This document shows, in pieces, positions 43,783 to 52,384 of a DNA stretch of 53,233 nucleotides. Under the pieces are notes generated by a model. It was given only the letters and a program-made list of their open reading frames with translations. It did not search any database and was not told the origin of the DNA. Numbering within the stretch: position 1 is the first letter of the stretch; each line of letters starts with the position of its first letter. The stretch comes from UBA2239 sp050177075. GTDB taxonomy: Bacteria; Pseudomonadota; Gammaproteobacteria; Burkholderiales; UBA9220. The DNA is taken from positions 1 through 53,233 of the forward strand of contig JBFXHL010000004.1 of assembly GCA_050177075.1 (NCBI GenBank). The letters run 5' to 3'. A program made the position numbers and the translations under genes.

Positions 43783-45231
43783 ATGAACCTGGACCTGGTC
43801 ATCATCGGCAGCGGCCCCGGTGGCTACAAAGCGGCCATCACGGCCGCCCACCTCGGCGCCAAGGTGGCCCTCGTCGACAAGGGCCTGGCCGGTGGTTGCT
43901 GCCTCAACGAAGGGTGCATCCCGAAAAAAACCCTCCTCCACCTCGCTTCCCTGATCGAGGACGTGGAGCGGCTCCAGGGGCGCGGCCTGGAAGGCCGCGT
44001 CAAGGGCGATTTCCGCGCCGCCATGCAGCACAAGGACGAAGTGGTGGCGGGTATCCGCGACAACTTCGGCGTCTGGCTGCGCCGCCTCGGCGTCCGCACC
44101 TACGGCGGCGCCGCCCGTCTCCTCGATGCCCACCGGGTGGAAGTGACGCTCAACGAGCCGGACCCCAAAACCGGGGAAGAGCGCCTGGTGCTGCATGCGC
44201 CCAAGGTCATCGTCGCCACCGGCTCCCAGCCCGGCGAGCTGGCGGCTTGCCCCAGCGACGGCAGGCTGGTGCTCAATTCCCACCATTTCATGTACAACCT
44301 GGACTTCCTGCCGCCGTCGGTGCTGTGCATCGGCGGCGGCGCCATCGGCTGCGAGCTGGGGTTCCTGCTCCACCAGTTCGGCGCCAAGGTCAGTATCGTC
44401 GAGCAGGGGGACGGCCTCCTCAACACCGTGCGCCTGCCGGACCGGGCCAAGGCCATGCTGGAGCGCAAGTTCAAGCGTATCGGCATTGAGGTGCGTAAGA
44501 ACACCACCGTCGTCGCCTGCGATAAGGGCGAGAACAGCGTCACCGTCACCTTCAGCGACGGCAGCACGGGCACCTACGACCGGGTGCTGGTGGCCGTGGG
44601 CCGCCGCCCCTACACCGAGGGCCTGGGCCTGGAGGAAGCGGGGGTAGCGCTGACGCCGGAAGGTTTCGTCGATACCAACGAATTCCTCGAATCCAGCGTC
44701 CCCGGCATCTACGCCATCGGCGACGTCAAGCCGGGCCCCATGACCGCCAACGCCGCCCTCCACGACGCCAAGGTGGCGGCGGCCAACGCCATCAGCGACG
44801 CCAAGCTGCGCCCCAATTACCTCAAGGTGCCGGTGGTGTTCCACACCGCCTTCGAGATCGCCGCCGTGGGCTTGGCCGAGAACCAGGCCGAGGACGCCGG
44901 CTTCGAACCCGAGGCCGCCCGCTCCAACATGGGCAGCTCCGGCAAGGCCCGCGCCCACCACGATATCGAGGGAATGATCGAGGTGGTCCATGACAGCGAA
45001 ACCGGCCAGCTCCTCGGCGGCTGCATCGTCGGCCCCGAGGCCGGCGAGCAAATCCACATGATGGCCGCGGCCTGCCAGTCCACCCGGGGCCTGTGGTTCT
45101 TCAAAGACATGAGCTACAGCCACCCGTCCTGGTGCGAGGAGTTGGAGACGGCCATCGACCCGTACACCTCGGCGTTTTCCAATGACGGGAAGGATTTGTT
45201 CCGACCGGGGATATTTGCGGGGAAGGTTTGA
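43783..45231 (+). CDS. lpdA: Dihydrolipoamide dehydrogenase-like flavoprotein
   Basis: A 482-aa pyridine nucleotide-disulfide oxidoreductase. It has an FAD site (VIIGSGPGGYKAAITAAHLG), a redox disulfide C40-X4-C45 with an extra Cys39 (GGCCLNEGCIPKK), an NAD site (LCIGGGAIGCELG) and a C-terminal active-site His (YSHPSWCEELE). It starts 15 bp after dsrR and ends the dsr operon. No E2 or E3-binding partner is encoded beside it, so a lipoyl carrier in sulfur metabolism is possible. Confidence 0.88.
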   Translation: MNLDLVIIGSGPGGYKAAITAAHLGAKVALVDKGLAGGCCLNEGCIPKKTLLHLASLIEDVERLQGRGLEGRVKGDFRAAMQHKDEVVAGIRDNFGVWLRRLGVRTYGGAARLLDAHRVEVTLNEPDPKTGEERLVLHAPKVIVATGSQPGELAACPSDGRLVLNSHHFMYNLDFLPPSVLCIGGGAIGCELGFLLHQFGAKVSIVEQGDGLLNTVRLPDRAKAMLERKFKRIGIEVRKNTTVVACDKGENSVTVTFSDGSTGTYDRVLVAVGRRPYTEGLGLEEAGVALTPEGFVDTNEFLESSVPGIYAIGDVKPGPMTANAALHDAKVAAANAISDAKLRPNYLKVPVVFHTAFEIAAVGLAENQAEDAGFEPEAARSNMGSSGKARAHHDIEGMIEVVHDSETGQLLGGCIVGPEAGEQIHMMAAACQSTRGLWFFKDMSYSHPSWCEELETAIDPYTSAFSNDGKDLFRPGIFAGKV

Positions 45232-45256
45232 GTTTGTTGTGGTGAGTGGAGATGAT

Positions 45257-45288
45257 GAAGGGGCCGAATCCGGCCCCTTCGTTATTTC
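45257..45288 (+). terminator. Terminator after the dsr operon
   Basis: GAAGGGGCCG and CGGCCCCTTC form a perfect 10-bp stem with a 4-nt loop, followed by gttattt. It lies 25 bp after lpdA and 20 bp before the end of the convergent cysG. The T-run is modest, so it may serve both directions. Confidence 0.8.
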
Positions 45289-45300
45289 TGCCGCAACAGC

Positions 45301-46728
45301 TCAGTGCTCGATAAACGCCGCCGTGCTCGGAATATCCTGCTCGGCGCCGGGCTTGAACCACTTCAGCTTGTCGTGCAGCTTCACCACCTCGCCCACGATG
45401 ATCAGGGTGGGGGGCTTCATCTGGGCGTCCACGGCCAACTGGGGCAGGGTTTCCAGGGTGCCGGTGACCACCTTCTGGTTGTGGGTGGTGCCCTGCTGGA
45501 CGATGGCGGCGGGCATGGTGGGGGGCAGGCCGTGCTTCATCAGCTCCTGGGTCAGGGCGGGGAGGCCCTGAAGACCCATGTAGATGACGATGGTCTGGTT
45601 GGGGCGCGCGATGCCGTCCCAGTCCAGGTTGACGTTGCCGTCCTTGAGGTGGCCGGTGACGAAGACGCAGGACTGGGCGTAGTCCCGGTGGGTGAGGGGG
45701 ATGCCGGCGTAGGCGGAGACGCCCAGGGCGGCGGAGATGCCGGGCACCACCTGGAACTGGACGCCGTTGGCGGTGAGGGTTTCGATCTCCTCGCCGCCGC
45801 GGCCGAAGATGAAGGGGTCGCCGCCCTTGAGTCGCAGCACCCGCTTGCCTTCCTTGGCCAGCTTCACCAGCAGTTCGTTGATCGCTTCCTGGCGCATGGT
45901 GTGGGCGTTGCGCTCCTTGCCGACGTAGATGCGGTCGGCGTCGCGGCGGGTGAGTTCGAGCACGGACGGGGAGACCAGATGGTCGTAGACCACCACGTCG
46001 GCCTGCTGCATCAGGCGCAGGGCGCGGAAGGTGAGGAGGTCCGGGTTGCCGGGACCGCCGCCCACCAGATAGACCTCGCCCTGGGGCTTGGCGGTGTCGG
46101 CGCCCTTGAGTTCGTCTTCGAGGGCGGCCTCGGCGGCTTTTTCCTGGCCGGAAAAGACCATTTCGGCAATCTTGCCCTGCAACACGACTTCCCAGAAGCG
46201 ACGGCGGCTTTCCGGGACGGGGAAATGGGCCTTCACCTTGTCGCGGAATTTGGCCGCCAGAGCGCCCAGTTTGCCGTAGGCGGAGGGGATGAGGGTCTCC
46301 AGGCGGGTGCGGATGAGGCGCGCCAGCACCGGCGACACGCCGCTGGAGGAGACGGCGATGACGATGGGAGAGCGGTCGATGATGGAGGGGACGATGAAGC
46401 TGCACAGCTCCGGGTTGTCCACCACGTTCACCGGGATGTTGCGCTCCCGGGCCAGGTCGGAGACCTGGCGATTGACGTCCATGTCGTCGGTGGCGGCGAT
46501 GATCAGGGCGGGCTTATCCACCATGTCGGGGCTGAAGCGCCCGGCTACGTGGGCGATGCGGCCCTTGGCGGCGTGATGGGCCAGGGTGTCGCACAGCTCG
46601 GGGGACACCACGGTGACCTTGGCGTGGGCTTCCAGCAGCATGGATACCTTGCGGGCGGCCACGTCGCCGCCGCCGATCACCAGGCAGTCACGGTCGCGGA
46701 GGTTGAGAAATACGGGAAAGAAATCCAT
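45301..46728 (-). CDS. cysG: Siroheme synthase (uroporphyrinogen III methyltransferase / precorrin-2 dehydrogenase / ferrochelatase)
   Basis: A 475-aa trifunctional CysG. The N-terminal dehydrogenase-ferrochelatase half opens with MDFFPVFLNLRDRDCLVIGG. The SUMT half starts near residue 218 with VYLVGGGPGNPDLLT and includes VLRLKGGDPFIFGRGGEE. It makes siroheme from uroporphyrinogen III, the cofactor precursor for DsrAB (then amidated by DsrN). It is convergent with the dsr operon and follows narL. Confidence 0.95.
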   Translation of the reverse strand: MDFFPVFLNLRDRDCLVIGGGDVAARKVSMLLEAHAKVTVVSPELCDTLAHHAAKGRIAHVAGRFSPDMVDKPALIIAATDDMDVNRQVSDLARERNIPVNVVDNPELCSFIVPSIIDRSPIVIAVSSSGVSPVLARLIRTRLETLIPSAYGKLGALAAKFRDKVKAHFPVPESRRRFWEVVLQGKIAEMVFSGQEKAAEAALEDELKGADTAKPQGEVYLVGGGPGNPDLLTFRALRLMQQADVVVYDHLVSPSVLELTRRDADRIYVGKERNAHTMRQEAINELLVKLAKEGKRVLRLKGGDPFIFGRGGEEIETLTANGVQFQVVPGISAALGVSAYAGIPLTHRDYAQSCVFVTGHLKDGNVNLDWDGIARPNQTIVIYMGLQGLPALTQELMKHGLPPTMPAAIVQQGTTHNQKVVTGTLETLPQLAVDAQMKPPTLIIVGEVVKLHDKLKWFKPGAEQDIPSTAAFIEH

Positions 46729-46749
46729 GTCGCGTTCCGAAAAGAAAAA

Positions 46750-47427
46750 TCAGTGGTTGGAGGAGGTGGAGCGAGGCATGCTGACGCGGTGTTCCACCGC
46801 GAAGACCGCCGCCTCCACCCGGGAGTTGAGGTTGAGCTTGGAAAGGATGTGGCGCACGTGCAGCTTGACTGTGTCGTGGCTGATATCCAGGGCCTTGGCG
46901 ATGACCTTGTTGCTTTCCCCCTGGGCCAGGTGGACCAGGATTTCCCGCTCCCGCTGGGTGAGGGAGTTGAGCAGGGTTTCCGGCCGGGTGGGCTGGTCGT
47001 GCTTGAGCATGTCCACCAGCTTGCGGGTCATGGAGGGGGCCACCACCGTCTCGCCGCGCAGGGCGCGCTGGATGCCTTCCAGCACGTCCTCGGGCTCCAT
47101 GTCCTTGAGCAGGTAGCCCCGCGCTCCGGCCCGCAGGGCGGCGGCCAGGTCTTCCTCGGCGTCGCTCACGGTGAGCATCAGGGTGGGAACCTCGAACCCT
47201 TCCTCTCGCAGTTGGCGCAGGAGGTCGATGCCGTTAACCGGTGGCAGGTGCAGGTCCATGATCACGATGTCGGGACGGGACTGGGACAGGACCATGCGGG
47301 CCTCCTCGCCGTTGCCGGCGATGCCCACCACTTCGACGCCGCCCTGCTGTTCCAGGAGTTCGGCCAGGCCCATGCGGAACAGGGTATGGTCGTCCACCAG
47401 GGCGACGCGGATCGGTTGCTGGGTCAT
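46750..47427 (-). CDS. narL: NarL/FixJ-family response regulator
   Basis: A 225-aa regulator with a receiver (VALVDDHTLFRMGL, phosphoacceptor Asp in DIVIMDLHLP, Lys in YLLKDMEPED) and a LuxR-type helix-turn-helix (LTQREREILVHLAQGESNKV). I start it at ATG 47427; a longer frame only overlaps narX out of frame. It resembles NarL regulators for nitrate or redox control and overlaps narX by 4 bp. Confidence 0.92.
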   Translation of the reverse strand: MTQQPIRVALVDDHTLFRMGLAELLEQQGGVEVVGIAGNGEEARMVLSQSRPDIVIMDLHLPPVNGIDLLRQLREEGFEVPTLMLTVSDAEEDLAAALRAGARGYLLKDMEPEDVLEGIQRALRGETVVAPSMTRKLVDMLKHDQPTRPETLLNSLTQREREILVHLAQGESNKVIAKALDISHDTVKLHVRHILSKLNLNSRVEAAVFAVEHRVSMPRSTSSNH

Positions 47428-48626
47428 GGGCGCAGCTCCCTTTTGCCGGCGGGGAAGGACAGGGCCACCCGGGTGCCCCGGTCCTGGCGGCCGTGGACGG
47501 CGATGTCGCCGCCCAGGCGGTGGGCACGCTCGCGCATGATGTTGAGGCCGAAGTGCATCTGGCCGCTGGATTCGTCCAGGTGCTGGGGCAGGCCGATGCC
47601 GTCGTCCTCGATGGAAATCACGTATTCGCCGTCCTCCAGCACCATGGTCACCCTGGCGTGCTTGGCCTGGGAGTGTTTCCAGATGTTGGCCAGGGCTTCC
47701 TGGACGATGTGGAAGACCTGCACCTCCTGGTCCGGGGTGAGGTTGAGGTCCGGCGTGTGGTTGTTGAAATCCAGGGTGATGCCGGTGCGCTCCTGGAAGC
47801 TGTCCACCAGTTCCTGCAGGGCCTGGAGCAGACCGCGGGGGTCCATGCGGTTGCGGAAGTTGCTGATCAGCCCGCGCAGGCCGGAATAGGAGGAGTCCAG
47901 GGCGTGGGACAGGTCGTCCAGGTACTTGGTGGCCTTGGCCTGGTCGCCTTTTTCCACCGCGCCCCGCAGCAGGGGCAGGCGCATTTTCATGTAGGCCAGG
48001 GTCTGGGCCAGGGAGTCGTGGACCTCGCTGGCCAGCATCTGGCGCTCGTTCATCAGGGTGATGCGCAGGTTCTCCCGGGTCAGGCGGGCATTCTCCAGGG
48101 CCATGCCCAGGTGCTCGCTGATGGAGTGGAAGAGGAGGGTCACTTCCTCGGGCACGCCTTGGTTGTGTGCCATGAACAGGTTGTAAACGCCGAGGAGCTT
48201 GCCCTTGTAGCGCAGGGGCACCGCCACCACGTGCTGGCAGCGGTGGCCGAAGTAATCGAGGGAGGCGCGCTCGGAGCAGATCTGCACGTCGGCGCTGTAA
48301 TGGAAGGATTGGCGGCTGCGGGCGGCTTCGCCGCAGACGCCGCATTCCAGCTTGATGTAGCGTTCCCGTTCCACCACTTCCGGCGGCAGGCCCAGGGCGC
48401 CCACTAGGCGCAGCTTGGTGCCGTCGGCGGTGAGCACCCGCACTGCTCCCGCGTCGGCGCCGGCGAGCTTGATCAGCGTGCCGAGAAAGCGCTCCAGCAG
48501 CTCTTCCAGGTTGTTTTCGGTGGAAAGGCTGGAGGTGATCTCCGACAGCAGACGCAGAGCGGGAATCTTGTAGGTTCCCTGGCTCCTGTTCGGTGTGGGG
48601 GTGCCGGTCGGGCTAGTAGGTGTCAT
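47424..48626 (-). CDS. narX: NarX-like soluble sensor histidine kinase with GAF domain
   Basis: A cytoplasmic kinase without membrane helices, 400 aa from the ATG at 48626 (an alternative ATG at 48695 adds 23 residues). A GAF domain (about 28-185) holds four cysteines in ECGVCGEAARSR, QICSERAS and GHRCQHV, similar to the cysteine cluster of NarX. HisKA_3 (EVHDSLAQTLAYMKMRL) and HATPase (HFGLNIMRERAHRLGGDI) follow. The cysteines could sense redox or hold a cluster. It is partnered with narL downstream. Confidence 0.88.
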   Translation of the reverse strand: MTPTSPTGTPTPNRSQGTYKIPALRLLSEITSSLSTENNLEELLERFLGTLIKLAGADAGAVRVLTADGTKLRLVGALGLPPEVVERERYIKLECGVCGEAARSRQSFHYSADVQICSERASLDYFGHRCQHVVAVPLRYKGKLLGVYNLFMAHNQGVPEEVTLLFHSISEHLGMALENARLTRENLRITLMNERQMLASEVHDSLAQTLAYMKMRLPLLRGAVEKGDQAKATKYLDDLSHALDSSYSGLRGLISNFRNRMDPRGLLQALQELVDSFQERTGITLDFNNHTPDLNLTPDQEVQVFHIVQEALANIWKHSQAKHARVTMVLEDGEYVISIEDDGIGLPQHLDESSGQMHFGLNIMRERAHRLGGDIAVHGRQDRGTRVALSFPAGKRELRP

Positions 48627-48741
48627 GGGTATGTGCTGTCCGTCTTGCTTCGCGGCGGGAAATCGATACGACCGGAAGGCGGGCGAAAAATTCAAGCCCG
48701 GCCTGAATTTTAGCGGGGGTGATACCCGATTGCAACGCTAG

Positions 48742-48777
48742 GAAAAAGAAAAGAAAAAGGCGGCGCCAGGCGCCGCC
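48742..48777 (-). terminator. Terminator of the sco-pcuAC operon
   Basis: On the minus strand GGCGGCGC and GCGCCGCC form an 8-bp stem with a 3-nt loop, followed by a T-rich tail (TTTTTCTTTTCTTTTTCC). It lies 25 bp after pcuAC and 47 bp before the longer narX start. Confidence 0.92.
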
Positions 48778-48802
48778 CCGGGAGAGGGTTCGTTTCCCCC
48801 GT

Positions 48803-49282
48803 TTACTTGCCGTGCATCTTCATGCCCTGGCCTTCGCCGCCGGGCAGTTTCACCGTGGCGTCCACCTGCTTGGTGCTGCCGTCCTCGAAGGTGAGGGTGA
48901 CGGGTACGATTTCCCCTTCCTTGAGGGGCTTCTTGAGGTCGATCAGCATCACGTGCAGGCCGCCCGGTTCCAGCTTGGTCTCGCCCTTGGCGGGAATGTC
49001 GATCTGCTTGATGGGGCGCATTTTCATCATGCCGCCTTCCATGGTGTGGGTGTGCAGCTCGGTTACCTTGGAGGCGGGGTTGGCGGCCTTGACCACGGAA
49101 TGGGTCTTGCTGTCGGCGTTCTTCAGCACCATGAAGGCGGCGGTGGTGCTCTGGCCGGGAGGAACGGCGCGGACGTAGGGCTGGTCGGCGCTGATGGAAT
49201 CCGCGGCGCTCGCGGCCCAGGCGGAACCGGTAAAGGCGGTGGAGAGGACGGCGGCCAGGGTGAGAAGTTTCATGCCATGCAT
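48803..49282 (-). CDS. Periplasmic copper chaperone PCu(A)C
   Basis: A 159-aa secreted protein with a signal peptide (cleavage near SAWA-ASA). The Cu(I) motif H-X10-M-X21-H-X-M is exact: H77, M88, H110, M112. It delivers copper to cytochrome oxidase together with Sco. A Met-rich patch (MEGGMMKM) and a terminal GMKMHGK may add binding. It is 25 bp downstream of sco. Confidence 0.95.
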   Translation of the reverse strand: MHGMKLLTLAAVLSTAFTGSAWAASAADSISADQPYVRAVPPGQSTTAAFMVLKNADSKTHSVVKAANPASKVTELHTHTMEGGMMKMRPIKQIDIPAKGETKLEPGGLHVMLIDLKKPLKEGEIVPVTLTFEDGSTKQVDATVKLPGGEGQGMKMHGK

Positions 49283-49307
49283 CGTAGGAGCTCCTTTCGT
49301 GACGAGA

Positions 49308-49901
49308 TTAGGGTTTCAGTGCACTGCGTACGGCCTGGATCATCTCGGCGGGGGCGGCGGCGTGGAGCACCTTGCCCCGCAGGCCGCCGTCACGGCCGAT
49401 GATGTAGGTGTAGGAAGAATGGTCGATGACATAGCCCGCTGCTGAGGTGACGGGCTGTTTGCGGTACATCACGCCGTACTGCTTCGCCACCTTCGCCACT
49501 TCCTCCGGCGTGCCGGTGACGCCGAGGGTGCCGGGGTAGAAGAAGTTGCCGTATTCCTGGAGCTTCTGGGGCGTATCCCGCTCCGGGTCAACGGAGACGA
49601 AAATCACCTGCACCTGCTTCGCTTCCTCAGGGGAGAGCTGTTTCAGGGACTGAGCGATGAGGGCCAGGGAGGTGGGACAGACGTCGGGGCAGTAGGTGTA
49701 GCCGAAGTAGAGCAGCACCACCTTGCCGCGGAAATCGTGCAGGGATACCGGCCCCTTCACCGACTGAAGGGTGAAGTCGCCCCCCTGGGGTGCGGCGGGG
49801 TGTTTGCCGGCGAAGGGGGAGAAGCCGCTCTCCCGCCAGGTCCACAGGGTGGCGGCGAGGAGGGCGAGGAATACAACCAGGATCAGGATGCGTTTGGTCA
49901 T
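49308..49901 (-). CDS. SCO/SenC-family copper chaperone
   Basis: A 197-aa membrane-anchored thioredoxin-fold protein (N-terminal helix ILILVVFLALLAATLW). Cu ligands are C71 and C75 in YTYCPDVCPTS and H161 in YVIDHSSYTY. It assembles the CuA or CuB site of cytochrome oxidase and forms an operon with the PCu(A)C gene. Confidence 0.95.
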   Translation of the reverse strand: MTKRILILVVFLALLAATLWTWRESGFSPFAGKHPAAPQGGDFTLQSVKGPVSLHDFRGKVVLLYFGYTYCPDVCPTSLALIAQSLKQLSPEEAKQVQVIFVSVDPERDTPQKLQEYGNFFYPGTLGVTGTPEEVAKVAKQYGVMYRKQPVTSAAGYVIDHSSYTYIIGRDGGLRGKVLHAAAPAEMIQAVRSALKP

Positions 49902-49969
49902 GGGGCTGCCAGCGAGTTTAACAATCCAGAGCTTAGTGCAAGGCGCGGGCCAGGGGGGGATGCTGTAAA

Positions 49970-49988
49970 ATCAATGTGTTGCATTGAT
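49970..49988. promoter_or_regulatory. Inverted repeat ATCAATG-N5-CATTGAT upstream of sco
   Basis: Perfect 7-bp arms with a 5-nt spacer lie 69 bp before the sco start, in the 127-bp gap to the lipoate ligase gene. It could be an operator for the copper-chaperone operon. The arrangement is not an FNR box, which has the half-sites in the opposite orientation. Confidence 0.35.
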
Positions 49989-50028
49989 GCCCGGTGTGCG
50001 TTGCGGCACGGTCGTGCCATTTGCCACA

Positions 50029-51591
50029 TCATTTTGCCTCACGGAACGGAATGAACTGTACCACCTTCTGCAGCAGTTCCGCATCCAGACGCGCCTCCGC
50101 CTGGAAGGTGCCGGCGTAGGCTGCGTGTTCCTGCTTCAGCTCGTAGCAGTTGGCACCCTGGATGTCCATCAGCAGAGCGGGAATGCCGGCGCCGAGGAAG
50201 GCGCGGTGGCGCTTGCGGAAAAACTGGCTGCAGCACATGCCCACGTAGCCTGCCACCTTTTCTTTCTTCATCTTGGCCAGGGTGGATTCCAGCTGCTCGT
50301 AGTGGGTGATGGTGGTGACCTGCATCCCCCGCTCCCGCCCCAGGCGGTAGGCGTCGCCCACTTCGCACTTGCCGCATTCGGCGCAGCCGTCCTGATGGCG
50401 GAAAGCGCACCATGCAGGCTTGGCGCAGTAGGGCACCAGCATGACCGAGGCGCGGGCAAGGGTGTCCAGGGGCGCGGTCTCGCTGCCGAACAGCATCAAG
50501 GCGCCGGCCTGGTCCGGGCTGAGCCCCAGTTCGGCGGCGGCGCGGTGCTGGTTGAGGGCGAGGCGCAGGGCGTGGCGGGCGTCGTCCGCGGAAAACCCCG
50601 CTCCTTCCACGGGATGGCGGGCGCAGAAGGCGGCGGCCGCGGTTTCCAGGCGTTCCAGGGGCTGGCCGGCGAGATGGGCGGCGAGGTTCTCCAGCCAGTC
50701 GCCGGGGCGCAAATGGACGTCGCCGCTGAAGGCGGCCCGTCGGCAGCGCCCGTCGGCGACTTCCAGGCGGCAATAAAGGTGGCCGCCGGCGGCTTTCCAC
50801 AGGGCCTCGCAGCCGGTCGGCGGGGGCGGCAGGGTGAAATCTTCCGCCACCGCGGGGGGGAGGTCGGCGGGGGCGGCGAGGTTCAGTCCGAAAGCCGTCG
50901 CCAGGGAATCCGTCAATGCCGTCTGCAGCGCCGGCAGGGGCGGAAGGGGGGTGAGAAAATCCGCCAGGGGGGCCACTCGGTCGCGGGCGGCGGCGAGGCC
51001 GTCGGGGGAGAGCTTTTCCGTCGGCACCCGCAGGGCCTCCAGCATGGTTCGCACGTCTGCCCGCAGCAGCAGGGTGCCGTGGAGCAGCAGGCTGCCGTCC
51101 TCTTCCGCGGCGAAGACGGCCGCGAGCTTGCGCCCGTCCCGCTCCAAGTCGTTGGGGAAGGCGAAGTCGGCGTCGGCGCCCAGGGCGGCGACCCCCTGGC
51201 CGATGGCGCGGGCGAAGCGTTCCAGCAGCGTTGCCAGGGGGGCGTCAATGGCAGGAAGAATGAGGCTGAACCCGAGCTGGTTCTCGTCCAGGTAGAGGGT
51301 GCCGCCGCCGCTGGAGCGGCGGAGGATGGGGATGCCCTTGTCCCGGCAGTAGTCGAGGCGAACCTCCCGCCACGGATCCTGGTGGCGGCCGAGGCTGACG
51401 CCGGGCCGGCTGCGGTGGAAGCGCAGCAAGGCCGGGGCTTCCCCCCTGGCGTGGCGGCGCAGCCACTGCCGGTCGAAAGCCTGGTTCCAGGCGGCGTCTT
51501 GCAAGGGGCTGTCCGCGAGCCAGGCTGAGGTAGGGCCGGGGTATGACAAAACGATAAAACCTTTTGGCGAAAAGGGGAAAAATGCTATCAT
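50029..51591 (-). CDS. Lipoate-protein ligase A-like domain fused to DUF116
   Basis: A 520-aa fusion. Residues about 20-340 are a biotin/lipoate ligase domain with RRSSGGGTLYLDENQLGFSL and a nucleotide/lysine segment NDLERDGRKLAAVF. From about 350 to the end is DUF116, rich in cysteines (LVPYCAKPAWCAFRHQDGCA, then ECGKC, later GMCCSQFFRK). The ligase half should attach lipoate to a carrier protein; DUF116 is of unknown function and may hold an iron-sulfur cluster. The ATG at 51591 overlaps the promoter of the divergent gene, so a TTG start about 14 codons in is possible. Confidence 0.85.
   Translation of the reverse strand: MIAFFPFSPKGFIVLSYPGPTSAWLADSPLQDAAWNQAFDRQWLRRHARGEAPALLRFHRSRPGVSLGRHQDPWREVRLDYCRDKGIPILRRSSGGGTLYLDENQLGFSLILPAIDAPLATLLERFARAIGQGVAALGADADFAFPNDLERDGRKLAAVFAAEEDGSLLLHGTLLLRADVRTMLEALRVPTEKLSPDGLAAARDRVAPLADFLTPLPPLPALQTALTDSLATAFGLNLAAPADLPPAVAEDFTLPPPPTGCEALWKAAGGHLYCRLEVADGRCRRAAFSGDVHLRPGDWLENLAAHLAGQPLERLETAAAAFCARHPVEGAGFSADDARHALRLALNQHRAAAELGLSPDQAGALMLFGSETAPLDTLARASVMLVPYCAKPAWCAFRHQDGCAECGKCEVGDAYRLGRERGMQVTTITHYEQLESTLAKMKKEKVAGYVGMCCSQFFRKRHRAFLGAGIPALLMDIQGANCYELKQEHAAYAGTFQAEARLDAELLQKVVQFIPFREAK
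51564..51591 (+). promoter_or_regulatory. Candidate sigma-70 promoter for the ODP gene
   Basis: TTGGCG (51564-51569) and TATCAT (51586-51591) are 16 bp apart and lie about 28 bp before the start of the rightward gene. They overlap the 5' end of the leftward ligase gene. Confidence 0.45.
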
Positions 51592-51618
51592 CCGCCCCGT
51601 CTATATTGGGTTTGGATA

Positions 51619-52374
51619 GTGCGCAAGATGCGTAACATAACGCTGTTCGAGTCGGAAAACCACCGCTTCGTGCTGCTCAATGAAAGCGAGCCGGGCGAGG
51701 AACAGGGGGTTCCCTCCAACCAGTATCTCGTCATGCACGGCGACGCCGGCGTGCTGCTGGACCCCGGCGGCTTCGGGGTGATGCCCCAGGTGCTGACCGA
51801 ACTGATGGGCTACCTGCCCCCCGACCGGCTGAAGGCGATTTTCCTGTCCCACCAGGACCCGGACATCGTCGGCGGCCTCGGCACCTGGCTGGAACTGACC
51901 CGGGCCCGCATCTACGTTTCCCGCATCTGGTTGCGCTTCCTTCCCCATTACGGCATCCGCGACATGAGCAGCTTCGTCGGCGTGGCCGACGAAGGCATGG
52001 ATTGCAGCATCGCGGACGGCTTCCAGCTCAGGATCGTCCCCGCCCATTTCCTCCATTCGCCGGGGCACCTCAACGTGTACGATCCGGTGTCGAAAATCCT
52101 CTTCTCCGGCGACATCGGCGCCGCCGTCATGGAAGGGAGCGAGCATCCGCCCTTCGTCGACGAGTTGGCGCCCCATCTGCCCCACATCGAGCCCTTCCAC
52201 CGCCGCTACATGGCCAGCAACAAGGCCCTGCGCCACTGGGTGAAGACGGTTTCCGCCCTCCCCATCGACATGATCGCCCCCCAGCACGGCCCGGTGTACC
52301 GGGGCCGGGCAGTGGGGGAGTTCCTCGCCTGGGCAGCCGAACTGCAATGCGGAGCCGACCTGTTTGCGGAGTGA
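51619..52374 (+). CDS. ODP-like diiron metallo-beta-lactamase-fold oxygen sensor
   Basis: A 251-aa metallo-beta-lactamase-fold protein whose first metal motif is SHQDPD (H78, D80, D82) in place of HXHXDH. Further ligands are likely at H143/H146/H150 (AHFLHSPGH), D165 (SGDIGAA) and a late HGPVY. This is the pattern of the oxygen-binding diiron protein (ODP) family linked to chemotaxis and signalling. The frame starts at GTG 51619, with an ATG at 51628 as alternative. The next gene starts 10 bp later and is probably its output partner. Confidence 0.87.
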   Translation: MRKMRNITLFESENHRFVLLNESEPGEEQGVPSNQYLVMHGDAGVLLDPGGFGVMPQVLTELMGYLPPDRLKAIFLSHQDPDIVGGLGTWLELTRARIYVSRIWLRFLPHYGIRDMSSFVGVADEGMDCSIADGFQLRIVPAHFLHSPGHLNVYDPVSKILFSGDIGAAVMEGSEHPPFVDELAPHLPHIEPFHRRYMASNKALRHWVKTVSALPIDMIAPQHGPVYRGRAVGEFLAWAAELQCGADLFAE

Positions 52375-52384
52375 TGGGGCCAGC

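Noticed and set aside
45304..47889. 861-codon plus-strand frame opposite cysG, narL and narX
   Set aside because: Three well-supported genes lie on the other strand and the product is low complexity.
49970..49988. FNR/ANR box upstream of sco
   Set aside because: The half-sites are ATCAA then TTGAT, the reverse of the FNR order, with the wrong spacing; kept only as an unassigned inverted repeat.
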